NCBI GenBank assembly: GCA_020081605.1
Contig: JAHREC010000062.1
Span: forward strand, 496,001 to 560,000
Length of the DNA stretch: 64,000 nt
Source: Albifimbria verrucaria
Lineage: Eukaryota; Ascomycota; Sordariomycetes; Hypocreales; Stachybotryaceae
Direction of reading: 5' to 3'
This document shows, piece after piece, positions 34,238 through 47,233 of this stretch; position 1 is the stretch's first letter; every line of letters starts with the position of its first letter. The position numbers were made by a program, and so were the translations under genes. The notes beneath the pieces are model-generated. The model had not been told where the DNA came from. It ran no database searches and worked only from the letters and a program-made list of their open reading frames with translations.

Positions 34238-37200
34238 TCCGTCTTCGAACAAGTTGCTCCCAGCTACAACTCCACAGAAGCGAGTCTTGAAATGAGGAAT
34301 TGCACGTCTTGCAAGGAGCAACCGTTCAGAGCATGAGGCTAGCGATCCTACCAAAGGCCCTTGGCTTCAGGCAAGGGCTAAGCGAGGCCAGAGATCAGCG
34401 GTGTGAGCGACTCTGACGAATGAATGATGGAAGACGAAGCATTGTAGACTTTCCAAGAGGTTGGACATTGAAGTCCCAGGGGATCCCTGATACTAACTTA
34501 TCTTGTTATGGTATCATTACAGTCTTGCCTCCTTCAAGCGAGACGCTCAACTGTCGTCTAGTCACCATACATGCCTGTTCATGGCCTTGTGAGTGGCTGT
34601 GGCTATCCTCGCCAGGCCTCCCCAGCAGAATGTTTACGAAGGAGATCGGCAAACAGGCAGACAAGCCTGCATAATGGCTCCCCAATAAGGTTGCAGTTTG
34701 CGCCTTGACAAGTGACAGGGTGCTCTGCAGATGTCGTGAAGAGCTAGGGTATCACGAAGTACCCTCTTACACCGACGTCTCCTCACATGTTGCCGTCGCG
34801 TTGGTCCATTTAATCTTATAGCCAAAAGGTTGCGTGTTGGTTGGAGATCTCGCCCGATGCTACGCTAACGGATAGAGCTCACCCAATAGTGGCCTACGCG
34901 ATTTCTCGGTGAGCCCTATCGTCTTGGTTAAGGCACGCCTTATACATGAACGAAGTGCAATATATGCAAGGCTGTCTTCCACCATTCGGAGTCCACGCCA
35001 TGTCCCGCATAATAATCAATCGGATCAGTCAGATCTGCGGCTGTCGCTAGGTTGCTTAACTGCTTCGTGCTTAAGTCGTCAGGGTCATGGGTGCCCGGTC
35101 TGGTAGCTGACGACACGGACCGTGATCCCGATGGTCAGCTGCAACACTACAGTAGCCTTGTCCTGCGGCGCAGATGCTTGTAGATACATTTGGCAACCAG
35201 TGGACATGTTACACTGTGTTGTCAGCTGAAATATCCTAGGATTTCTATCACTTATTGGCCACTGATGAACGTTCTCGAAACCAGGGACGGGAATGGCCGA
35301 CATCGGCTCGCTCAATAGCGATGCTCCGGGTTTCACCCATGCATTTGGGTCATACGTGCAGGCTTGACCATGCCATGCTGCAGGGAAGAAGAACGCCATA
35401 TGCATTGCAATCCAGCGGCACAGCAGGCGGGCTTTCACACGAAGTATCGCAAAGCCCTGAAACACTGCATCTTCTTCGGAGCAGCATATCGAGCTCATTG
35501 AGTTATCGCTCTGATATCTCAGCAATTGCAGATAACTGACATTATCGTGCCATCATCTAGTCTATTTAATGCATCCAGTATCACAAAATGGACAGTTGCA
35601 GGTCGGAACGGCCCCCATTAACCGACCATGCATTTCCGCATCGATCAGACGTATCGGAAGCCTCCCTAGCTGCAGACATGTAACCCATGTCCATTATACG
35701 AAACGATACTTCCTAGTACAATAGCTCTTTGTGTCCACTTGCATACCAATACCCACAAGGCTGGTGACGCATGGGGAATTGCCTGACCAATCTCACCTCA
35801 GACGACCTCGAACCCCAATGTACGTGGCTCTTCCGACCATGTGGCCCTTGCGGCTCTGGAAAATATCCGACCTTTGTCAATCGTTCCACAGTTGTCCGGT
35901 AGACTGGACAAGCTGGTAGGATCTGCGGTGAGTCCCCTACCAATCGTATCATTAGCCACATGTCTTGGAGCTGAGTTATTGAATCAAGCTTGCAGCGTTG
36001 CCTTGCAGTAACCGACACAATCGAACCTATTAGGGGAATCTGAAAGGCAATTTGGCCTGCTGGGAAACCTGGGCTCAGGATCACGCCGGCACGTTCGGCT
36101 TCGGTTGGAGCCTAACAGGAAGTGACTTGTGATACATGGCTGAGGCCTACTTCTGCTGATTGATTGAGATCTGACTACGCTATCACCTATGCACCTAATC
36201 CTTGGATTGACTTTGTTGATACTACCCGAAGAGTCCAATGGCGGTGAGGATAGCCTTATGGTGTCGAATCGCGATCGTTGATACGATGCGACCGCCAGTG
36301 CTGGGTTGCGATGTTCCGACGAGCAGGCTCTACTACATATGGCCCCCATCACCCATGCGTACCAATCATGATAGACCGTTACATGGCAACAGTGCAGCTA
36401 GAATGCATCTCACCGACTTGGGCATTGTGATTTTGTTAAGCTGCCTCAATTGTGCATTTGGGTAGGTGGGAGCGCCTATCATGTGCGGTACCTAACTAGA
36501 CAGCATCATGGAGGTTGCTGCCCCTTTTACATTTGCTTTGCAACACGTCAAGGGCTTGACTTTAAGATTTGATAGCCCGGCATGACTTTACATCAGGAGC
36601 TACTTTAGGCAGTTAGTTATTTTGCACAAATCGAGCATGAGGACTGTTATGCGAGTCTTGGCGACAAACAATAGCGGAGGGGCCGGTATCTTAAGAACGG
36701 GCAGAACTGAAAATTAAGTAGCTAGCAAACCCACGCAATATAACCATCCGTCTCTTTGGTGGACATTGACTCCATAACCCAAGCCTACCTCGCTTCGGAG
36801 CCTGCCGTAGTTGGTAGGAAGCATCACGGCATGCCGGATAAGATGTTGATATGGAACAATGGCCTTCGCCGTGCAAGGGAGCCCAGAACCTCCATAGGCT
36901 AACGCCACCTTTACCAATAGTTACAGTAGTAAATGCATTGTAGAATATAAACGCTTGGCAAAATCCCAACTGATGAACTGGCACTCTTCCTCGGCGGGTT
37001 GCTACCGAAAACTGCTGATAACCACCGATCAAGAATCATGCCCAGTGGCAATATTCTCCCATAAGATTGCATGCTAGACTTGAAGCTAGTAACGAGACTT
37101 TTGCTGCATTCCAGAATTATTTCTACTGAGTAGCTACATAGCTTCTATATCGAGCTATGACCATAACAGAGCTAAGCAGCTCCTTCGTAGCTCAAACTTA

Positions 37201-37776
37201 GCGTTGAGAGGTGGTAATTGGTTAATTCACCATCACCACCCACCTGGATGCCAGCTACCGATGAGACTAATCCCATGTTTCACTGAGCCCCATTTAAGCA
37301 CCTGAATTGGCTTTTGCTTGACAGGTAGCCCAAGGTTCCAACCGATAACTTTAAGTCCCTGAGTGGCGTTTTGATCTGCGACATCCTGATCACACTGACA
37401 CATGCAGGGAACAAGCCGGCTACTGGAGTTGGCGATGATACCCGACTGAGAATTCTTCCCAAGGAGAACTGACTCTGGCATGACGGCTAACAGGCCGGAT
37501 TTCGTCTGGCGCGGTTCGCTTTCACGGTAGGTGTCTATTAGAATTGAGCCAGGACAATTGTAGGACTGAGACCCTGAATGGAAATCAACCAGGTTGCCAA
37601 AGCACTACCATGGTCCTAAGTATGGTTATTAGAGCAAACTTTGAAGACCAAGATTGGGATACTTAGTATATTCTACCCGACTGAAAGTTTTAGATAAAAT
37701 GGTATGGGCCCTTCGGGTGTAATCAGCTAGGTGCCTCAAATCTCGTCACTCGCATTAAGCCGCCAGTATTATTACG
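34238..37776. other. Gene-free region of about 3.5 kb
   Basis: Both strands carry many short, mutually overlapping open frames; the best is 35525-35085 on the minus strand (146 codons, including YDPNAWVKPGASLLSEPMSA and FENVHQWPISDRNPRIFQL). None shows a known motif, convincing introns or a homologue I can name. The region may include relics of a lost gene around 35-36.4 kb. Confidence 0.4.
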
Positions 37777-40113
37777 ATGAAGCGAGATACTGCAAGTCAT
37801 TTCGTGCAAAGTGCTGCCCTGGTTGGCCTCGCATATGCCCAAAATGGAGCTGGCCCTTACGCGTACGCGCCGCAATATGTATCATGCCCAGAGAAATTGA
37901 GCGTCCGATCAGCTAGCGATGTAAGATGGGAAATACTCAGATTGCTATTGTTGATCTAATCTTCATTAGGGCCTTTCCGATGCTGAGAAGACTTGGAAAA
38001 ATTCCCGCAGCGACAAGGTCGTTACGGCGCTGAACTCGTATCTTAAGACGGCCAACATCACCGACCTCGATATCGATGATTATACGGGAAAGTTGGGCGC
38101 CAGTAGTGTTCCCGTAGTCGGCTTGTCTGTGTCTGGGGTGGTACACAATCAGGCATTGGCGGCCTGGGGATTTGGCAAGCGTTCGACGAGCGCTATCCTC
38201 CCGCTGTGGAAGCCGGTACTGGGGGTCTGGCACAGATATTATACTATATAACAGGACTGAGTGGCGGAGGAGCTGTCACAGTCGCCTTGCTGTAGGTTAC
38301 CTTACCATTGATTGCTTCCTTGAAGGAGCACTAACGAGTACTAGTGCTGCGAACAACTTCTCTTCAACAGCAAATGTCAGAAACGTGACTGACTTTTCAG
38401 TCAGCTACGACCAAGGGCCTGCAAATGGGAATGTCACAGCATTCTATTCCGATAAATACGAGATAGCCGGCGAGAAGGCCGAGCAAGGGTTTCCCGTCTC
38501 GGTAGTTGATGTCTTTGGACAGCTCTGGGGCACTTGGTTGCCTAACAACTCGCTTTATGCCAACTATTCTGACATCACCAGAGAGAATAATGCATTCGGG
38601 TCGGGTGATGCACCCATGCCTATCATGGTATTTGCCGAAGTCATCCCCAAAGTCTCACCGGAAATTGGTGGTATCATGTATCCCGGACGCAACAACACGA
38701 ACGGCTTCAATCTGACTTCGTATGAGATAACTCCTTATGAATTCGGAAGCTGGCGTGGTGGCAGAGTCCAGGCCTTCTTTCCAACAGAATACCTCGGAAC
38801 AGCAATGAGCGATGGCAAAGTGGCTAACAGTAGCCAATGTGTTCGGGGTTTCGACAGACTCACCTTTATCCAAGGCACGACAACCAACGCGTTCAATGCG
38901 TGGTTCATTGACGAGTTCTACAACATTCCTATATTCGCGAAACGTGGCATTGAGGCACGACAGCAGACACCTGGAGACATAACAATCCCACCAGAGCAAG
39001 CCCAGAACCCTCTCGTGCAGCTTGTGAACACTACAGCTTCCAGCTTCGATCAAACATTCAACGATTCTTTGTGGGCTACCTATCCAAATCCATTTGCGAA
39101 CTACAATGAGCCCATGGACCGCGAGTATGAGCTTCTTTTGGTAAGGAGAACGATTGAAAACTTATAACTTTTAGCTAACATGTCCAAGATTGACGGAAGC
39201 TTGACTGGAGAAACGAATCCAATCCGTCCTCTGGCCGTTCCAGAACGGGAAATTGATCTGATTATTGTTTATGAAGCATCGTCCGATTCTCCTAATGACT
39301 GGGTTAATGGAACAAACCTGATCAGTAAGTACAATCGGTTCACAGTTTTTGTCTTGTTAACCGGAGTAACTTGTCTGACCTTAATTTAGATAGCGCCCAG
39401 TCTGCTGCTCAAGGTGGCATTCCCTTCCCTGAAATTCCAGATGTCAACACACTGGTTAATTACAACTTGACGAGGTTGCCGACATTCTTCGGTTGCAATG
39501 CCAGCGATGATGTGCCACTCGTGTTGTATTTGCCAAACTCGCCGTGGTCTAGTTACTCCAATTACTCGTATCGCACGGATACCTTTACTGACTCACAACT
39601 CGATGACGCCTTCGATAATGCTTTTAATCTGGCGACTTACGGCAATGGCACGATGGATCCACAATGGCCTGCTTGTCTTGCATGTGCTGCCATAAATGCG
39701 AGCTTGACCCGCCTTGGCATAGATATTCCTGACCAATGCACACAATGTTTCAACAGGCATTGCTGGAACGGCACGACCAGTAACGCAGACGTTGCTGCAG
39801 GGGCCTTCGATTATAAACCGATTATGAATGCTAGTCTCACATATGCAGACTGGAATAAGACCTGGTACAGCTCAACAGGTGGCGAAGGCTCAGATGGATC
39901 CGGCAGTTCTAACGGGTCTGGTCAATCAAGTGGCCAAGGAGGCTCTGGAGGCGGTAGCTCCGGAGGCGGCAGCTCCGGAGATTCAGGGGCAACACAGAAG
40001 GTTCTGGAGATGGCGGTGACAGTGGTGCAATTAACACGGCCAAAGTTTCGTCAGGGACAACTCTTCTCTTATTTGTCCTTGGTTGTGTCAGTGGTTTGTT
40101 CACGTTGTTGTAG
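37777..40113 (+). CDS. Lysophospholipase / phospholipase B (cPLA2-like), secreted, GPI-type tail
   Basis: ATG 37777 opens a secretory leader (MKRDTASHFVQSAALVGLAY). Catalytic blocks: VGLSVSGGGTQSGIGGLG, the nucleophile elbow ITGLSGGGAVTVALL (most fungal enzymes have GLSGGSW), QCVRGFDRLTFIQGT and LIDGSLTG with the probable catalytic Asp, followed by ERE-IDLIIVYEASSD. It hydrolyses acyl esters of (lyso)phospholipids at the cell surface. The Asn-rich body has many N-glycosylation sites; the C-terminal Cys region (CLACAAINAS, CTQCFNRHCWNGT) precedes a Gly/Ser linker and a hydrophobic tail LLLFVLGCVSGLFTLL, consistent with a GPI anchor. Introns: about 37921-37969, 38291-38350, 39140-39187 and 39326-39389. 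Frame breaks at G runs 38135-38138 and 39986-39989, each repaired by one G. Confidence 0.88.
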
Positions 40114-40731
40114 AAGCATCATTGTGAAAAATCACAACTCAAATTCAACGGGTCAGCTTGCATCATTTGTCATTATGCTGCATTATGTAGCTTCAAACAG
40201 TCTCCCAGTTGTGAGTAGCCTTATGGGATGCAGATTTAAGCCAGGAAGGAGAAAAGACTGCTCATTGTTGTCGAAATACATAAACATCGTCCCTTTTCAG
40301 TCCAGTGGTCTAAATGCTCGGACCACTGTGTCGAGCAGGACGCCTTCAGCTGTGTCATGGTCAGTCTTCTTAGCTGTACATTCTCACCTTGAATGACCAC
40401 AATAGCTCTCCTTGATAATGTTGGCGCCTTGCACCAACACCCTTGATGCCATTGACTGCTTGTACCAACCACGCCACATCGTATAGGAAGATCTCATATA
40501 GCTATCGGATTTCTTAGCCGAACCATGCAAAGACATAAAGCACTTTTCTTGAAATGTTTGGGTTTCTTCTTCGAAGCTCTGAGGCTGGGTTTTAGAATGG
40601 GAAATTTTTGTTACCTTCGCATTAGAGAAGTGCTACTTGTTGAATGTTGGGAAACAAATCGCTTGTTTAAGATAACATTCAGGTGTTTTCATGCTGAGAG
40701 AAAACGAGATCAACTGGTTTTTTTAACTATG
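40114..40731. other. Intergenic between convergent genes
   Basis: About 620 bases between the lysophospholipase (plus) and the ion-channel gene (minus); presumably 3' UTRs. No further feature. Confidence 0.4.
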
Positions 40732-43700
40732 TTACGTTGTTGCCTTAGCTTTGCCCAATTTCTTACACTCTTTCTTATGCCTATTCCAATCTGCTTTCTG
40801 ATGTTCTGTTCCACAATATGCAATGGCCCTACAACCCAAGCAATTATTCCCAGGTGCGCCACAAATGGCACAAGTATTTTCAGACAGCTCAATCACCTCT
40901 GCCGGCTTGCTAGGCAACTGAGCATTATTTTCGGATGTTACAGTGCGGCTGGTGTCTTTCTTTTTGTTTTGGTTTTCGTGGACCACGAACCCCACAAGTC
41001 ATCGTCTTCCCAATTAATGGGCTGATCAGTGTCTCCGTCTGGTGGGGCCATCTGACTCTCATCAATCGGCCCTAAAGCATCAAGGAGGTCACTACTTGGC
41101 TTGTTGTCGTGGATAATGAGTGGATTTTGAACGGAGGTTGATGGCTGTTTTAATGATGTGGCAGTAGAGTTGTCTGGGTGCGTGCTTGAGCTTACTGCAG
41201 ACCCACTGCTTGATTTGGATGTGGTTGCAGCTTGCTTTGATGATGGTGACGGCGCTGTGGTCGCGGCATCGACTGTCTTCGTAGTAGAAGTGTTTACTGG
41301 TCTGGAAACAGTGTTTTCCTCCACCGGTATAAGTGGTTTTGGGGCCATATCCTTGTCCTCCCCAAAGTTATTTTCTTCTGTCCATTTTAGTGGGTTCTTG
41401 TCCAGAAACTCATTCCAATCACGCCTTTCAGTTTCAGTTATGGTGTAAGTAAACCACTCGGGGAACCAGTCTCTGCGTTCACGCTCAGAAGACGAAAGAA
41501 GCCCGAGCTCGATCTCCACCTGCAGTGATGCCGTTTGTAAAAGATAAAGATTTGCGGCATTCTTATCAGCGCGCTTGATTTTCAAGTTCAGCATCGCAAT
41601 GAGTGTGTTCAGGAATAGGATTGTGATTACGATTATGTACAGAGCTTTCAGCGTTCTCACAGCAGCTGACTCTGACTCAAAGGGTTCCAGAGCATCGTAA
41701 TTAGAAGCTATAAAGTTGAGCATCTGGGATATTGTCAACGGGAAACTGGAGAATGGGTTTGGCGTTGCCGAGCCAGCAACATCAGAATTACGCAAAAGGA
41801 GAAATGGTACAAAAGCAAAACCTACTGCACGTCAACACTATTCGGCTGCTTTTAATGCAAGGGTACCTACCGACTATAATAAAAGAAAGTAAAGCCAAAT
41901 AAGAAAAAATTTCCTGCATGGTCTCAGTCAAGAGGAGCAGAAGCATGCCGACTGGTCGGTATATCCTCAGCATCAGTATCGCCGCAATCCAAATCAGAAG
42001 TGTCGAGAAACCAAGGAATGCCCGTGGAGGCTTTGATCCTGACACCACCATGACAAACAGGGTGAAACCCAGTGAAAGAGCAATCAGATCCACATAATTG
42101 GGTAAGGATCGGAAGAAGAGATTGGGTACTCGATAGATTTGTCGAATTTTGATATAGAGTATATAGCCGGAGACTAATGCTTCGATGCATCCGAGAACAA
42201 TGACGACCACCTTGGCGGCTTCATTCCTTTCATCTTCAATCTCAGTGGACAGGACACCAACCATAAGGTGCAGGACGAAGAGGATCAGGATGGGGAGGAC
42301 AGTCCGAGTGAGGTAGATGTATAGACTGAAGGTCTTTAATTTCCAAGCCAATAGTTTTTCCAGCCATGGGACCCTCAAGAAAGACAACTGAGTGTCGCGG
42401 TGCTTCATTTCGAGAATTTCTTCAATAAGTCTTGTGAAAGGACTTGCTTGGCCTCTACTGCTGTGCGCAACCCAGTTCAAGACTTGCTGTTCCCAGCGCA
42501 TTAACGGCTCTTTACCTTCGGGGCTGTTGCGCGGGCAAATTCAAAAATGCATCATCATAAAAAGTACCAGTCGCGACCGGTGGAGTTTTGTACAGCTTCC
42601 TGTCAAAGATACAGAAGCCTTGCAAAGGCAGCGTCACGCGGCTTGTATTCGGCTCCGCTGAAACCTCAGTCGTATGGTAAGGCACTACCATGTGCCACAC
42701 GTCTTTAGCAAATCGAATGATCTGCTCCCACTTGCCATCCTTGTTGACTTGTTCGATGTGCTTTCTAGAAGCACCATTCCTGGTTTCCACAATACCGATG
42801 TCGTTGATTTTGAAAGGAAACAGGACGATATGGCGCATGAGGAGAGACAAGCTGCTGGGCGCGCCTTGCAAGCCAGAGGCAAGGAATAGCTCACAGACTG
42901 TGTATTAGCTAGAAGAAGCTTGTTGTCTTGGTGAAGCCTCCTGAAAATGCATCCACACGATCCGTCGCTCGGGATCGATGCGCAACATTGCAGGTTAATG
43001 CCAAGGCGCTTGGAAAAAGCGGACTTGAGTCATCAAACGTCCTGTCGTCGTAGATAGATTGATAATAATGCCCTAGAGAATCAGCATACCGTCCGCCGCC
43101 GAAAAATATGTCATTGGTTCTTGACTTTCGAAGCCCGCGGAGACCGTATTCCTTCCAAAGCAGGTATTTCGGTCCAACGTAGACGGCACTGGCACGATGA
43201 CCATAGTCTAGGACATCCATGACAGCAAATGTATACGGCTTGAAGTAGGCATACATATTGACAGTATGCATCAGAGCTGGATTAGGTGTGGAGATCCAAC
43301 CAGTTGGCATAGTGACGTTGGCAGCTTGGTGAGCAATATACAGGTCATACCAGGCATCTTCTTCCAAGAAGTGCGGTGAGATAATCGTGCATCTTTGCGA
43401 AGGCATCGGTATTCCGGAGTATCTACTGTTGTAACCTTCCTCTTCACAGACATGCAAGATGTAGTTGTTTCCGGACTGGTATATCTCTATGCGTTCCTTT
43501 ATCTCTCTTCCCGTCTTGATATCATTGGCATAAAGGGCACGAATAACGTCCGGACCCTTCCCTGGAGCGCTCGGAGAAGGTCCTATAGCAATGACATGAT
43601 ATTGATTCTTCATCATAATTCCAAAAACGCTGACATTCTTATTTAGATCCCACGGATAATTGAAAGAGAACAGGTGTGGCATAACGAAATGACGAATCTC

Positions 43701-45288
43701 TGGTGTTGAATTCATGGCGACTGAGCTTGATGGATTTGCGAAGACCGCATCATAGAATTCTTGTTGGCGTCTTGCATCCTCGGCTGTTGTTCTGAGTGTT
43801 CGGCCCAGTTCATGTGTTAGTGCAGCCGCATCATTGCGGTCATATACTCCAGGCCTCCAGCTGTATCGGCAAACGGGGTTCAGTCCTCCGACCTCGATGG
43901 ACATGGCCATCGAGGCGACTTTGGCGCTTGTGGAGTCAAAATAGTCTTCGACCTTCTTCAACTTTTCAAAAACATCCTCCAAGGGGAGCGTAACACCTAG
44001 TGCGCCCACCACAGCGCTTCCCCGTCTGGATGGGTAAAAGTCAATGTCGGCGACATGCTGAAGATTGTTAATCCTGTTGAATCGTTGAACCCTATGTAGA
44101 GCGGTACAAGACCTGGCCAGGTTGTATGCTGTATTTTCTGATGATAAACCAGCTGAAGATTGAAGGCTAGGAAGGAATTAACTATGGTAGCGGAAGCACT
44201 GGCAGTGACAACCGTGACAACGCTGCATGCTGGTGAGCATCGTATTCGATCAATCTTCTCGGAGACTGCATCTCTCATAGTCGTCTCTTGGCCGTGAATG
44301 ATCCATCTCCGGCTCTGCGAATATTCTACCCCGGGAGCGGTGCGCTTCCCAAAGGCTGTAGTGTTGGTCGCCTCAAGTCCCAGTGTTCAAGTATTGCATC
44401 GTCTTTTGGACGAAGAACATGTGTTTGCCATCTGGAGATATTGTAGCATTTGCCTTAGATCCGACGCCGATGATCGAGCTTAGCCCGACTGCATGCCAGT
44501 GGAGTTTCCCGTCAGACGAGGCAATTAGCATGGTACCCTTCCATACTCCTCCTCATCGCGGAACTCTGATGTATCCACCGCCATGTAAACTGGTCCTGGA
44601 AGGCTCAGTGGCTGGAGAAGGCGAGCATTTCGCATGTGGTGGCCGTCACCGAAGGAAAATGTCACGGCCTTTAAGCGAGCCAGATTGCGCAATGAGAAAG
44701 CCTCAACTGCCTTGGCTTGACCGCCGCTGCCAAATGGGCTACCACTCCTGGTGTAGAAGATGTGTTCGCTGTCGTCAGACACTGCACCACTGTAGACCGA
44801 ATAGGCATTGGCGGTGTCTGACGGAGGCTGTCTGGGAGTGAATTCATCTTTGGTTACCGTGAAAGCCACTGTGGGTCTGCCAGCCGGCCTGTACACAATC
44901 AAGACCGACTCGCCGTCTTCCGTGATACCACCACTTATCGACGTTGATTCATAAAGTCTTACCCCCGATTTCCAGGCTGCTCTCCGCCAACGTTGTGTGT
45001 AGAGGTCCATTTTTCCTGCCACCCGTCTTTGAGGCGGAAAACAGTAACCTTAAGGATCCCTTCCGCAGGACAGCCTTCGACGGCAGCCAAATGCGAGGCG
45101 CCAGCGGATATGAGGATGCAGAACGACAAGTCAGCGCCATCGCGCCGGAAGGGAATGGCAGAGTTGACAACACACGCCCTATCAAAGTCGCGGGTATTGT
45201 ATCGGCCCTCTCTAAAATGCCAAGCGGCTGTTCTACCCAGTATTTCATGGGTATGAAGCGGGCGTTGCTCTGTGCTGGAAGACGCCAT
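40732..45288 (-). CDS. Large six-TM ion channel (TRP-like) with N-terminal propeller-like region and C-terminal MYND finger, frame-interrupted
   Basis: ATG 45288 (MASSSTEQRPLHTHEILGRT). The N-terminal third has WD/propeller-like strands (ITEDGESVLIVYR, VSDDSEHIFYTRSG, ISPDGKHMFFVQK). The middle (44012-42512) is soluble. Six TM segments lie at about 42400-41600: VLPILILFVLHLMVGVL, VVIVLGCIEALVSGYILYI, YVDLIALSLGFTLFVMVV, TLLIWIAAILMLRIY, LALLSFIIV/GFAFVPFLLL and ALYIIVITILFLNTLIAMLN, the last like the TRP S6 followed by KIKRADKNA. After a Ser/Thr/Pro-rich linker, the C-terminus is a MYND zinc finger: CAICGAPGNNCLGC, then YCGTEHQKADWNRHKKEC. A 49-nt intron spans 41822-41870. The frame changes at 44962-44966 (G run), near 44532 (CC), about 44390, 44005, 42905, 42870, 42515 and 40961-40965 (A run). 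Without corrections it would be shredded; the junctions make one protein of about 1,450 residues. Confidence 0.75.
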
Positions 45289-47233
45289 GATCGCTTCTCC
45301 ATGCAGTAGTAAAGGATTTCTTGTATCCAAAGTCTAAAGCCTTCTTCAACGAGACAGTTGGGAAGATGCGAAAGCAACAGCACCGTGGTATTGAAGGCAT
45401 CGTTTAGACCCCAATTGTTGACTGCTGGTCCTTCACGTGCCTTGCACAGCCCTTTCAGCCGCACCTTGTACCAAGACTGAACACTGCCTTTGCATTACGC
45501 TCCTGCTAGGAGGGAAAATACAGGGTATACGATATGGGACAGTACCTCGTGTAAGATATTACAGTAGCTACCCTGGACACACCAACATTTAGGAAGAGGA
45601 TGTAAGACGAAATACTAACATACTCTCTCGATTGTGTGGATTTGAATGATGAGAGCCTCGTGGTATCATTTTAGTATTCTGACTAAGTGATCACATAATA
45701 CTGAGGCTTTATGAGGACCATGTGTATTTTCGATGGTCAATCAAAGGGCTCGGTAACAGCATACATCGTTATGTGGCTTCTTCTACAATGATCTAGTTTG
45801 CTTGTTCTTTGTAGTTTTCTTAATGTGTCCGCCATTGCTTGTTCTAGATGTGTGTTTTGCATTTGCCAATGTCATATCCTGAGAAGTGTCTTTTGTGAAA
45901 TACCTGATGCAAAGCCTGAGGAGGCAAGTTCTGAAATGGAGCACGAGATGTTCGCCGGTCAGTCTCACGAACCGCAACAATTTTTTATGCCTAGATATAA
46001 TTTTAGATGCAGCTGGAAGAAGCAATATGATTCGAAACTGCGGCAGTGAAAACCGAAGTCATGCTGCAAGTCCTCATATTCCGCGGCTTCCGCTTCTGGG
46101 CAGACGAAGATCAGCAATACTCGCGATAATGCCGAGGGAGGCCGCCGGTCCAAACATAAAACGAAGACGGTGACATACAAATGAAGAGACGGCATGCAGC
46201 AAGCCATGTTGATCACCATTAGGATTTAAAGACTCAAGCCATGCTGGGTCGTTGCTGGAGGCCTCCACTACTCCACTGATGACGCCCGTTGTGCCTGGCT
46301 TACATGCACCACTCAGAATTGATACCTCCTCTCAAAAGACTTCGATATCAAGGCACATTAGCGAGCCACGGTTATTTTGACATGCAGGGGAGAACCAATA
46401 GGATGAATGGCCTGACGATACCTGGTTGCAGGATTTTCTGGGGTCTGTTCGTGATTGGAGGTTCAGCTGATATACCGTACTGCAAGTTTCATCTGGTCAG
46501 CGGTAGAGCTAGTACGACCGGACAGCTTGAGTAAGTCAGAGATGAGACTCAATGACATAGATCTAAGATACCAGGCTTCAAATAACAAGAGAAAAGCCCA
46601 GAATCTTGCATGAGCTTCATGTTTGCCTATATTATTTCTCAAACACGATTGTCGAGCCCTTGTTGATGGCTCCACTCGTTAAGAACAGGTGTGGGCCATT
46701 GTACATCGCCAACTGAACGTCTATCGAACCTTCAATCAGCTTTTCATAACAAACAGCCAAACATGCAATGATGTCATTCCGTGGATAGGGAAATGCGCGT
46801 ATTATCCACGGATATAAACTGGATTTTGTATAGGGTACGGAGAAATCGTCCCATGGGCAGCTCGCCAATATCCACAGTCTCCAGCACCTTTAACTGGAAT
46901 TGGAGAAGTCCCCTTAGCTGCATGGATGGTTAGCCTTGGCGCGATCCTCTAATGGCTGAGCAGCGAGCAGTGTGGAGGTCCGATTATGCCGCAGGGTTCA
47001 AAGAGTAAGCAGCAGCTTCTAATAGGGCTAGCACCACATGGTAATCTGCATAGGGAAGAAAGGGGCTGATACTTTTCAGGGTCAAATTGACAAGAGTTGG
47101 TGGACCCCTGTCGCTCGTGGGCGTGATATCTTCGATATGCACTGTCATCGAGGAATTTAGCTTGCTAGTCCTCATCCACCTTTCCTTTCTTTCCGCTCCT
47201 TTTCAATTTCTTAGACACCTTCGGCTTCTACTT
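45289..47233. other. Divergent intergenic region of about 1.9 kb
   Basis: Lies between the ion-channel gene (minus) and the Ca2+/H+ antiporter (plus), two ion-transport genes sharing a promoter region. A minus frame at 46868-46632 (PWDDFSVPYTKSSLYPWIIR and so on) looks weakly coding but has no motif. No other supported feature. Confidence 0.4.

Noticed and set aside
34400..36500. Several 110-146 codon frames on the minus strand
   Set aside because: They overlap in different frames, show no known motif and no consistent intron pattern.
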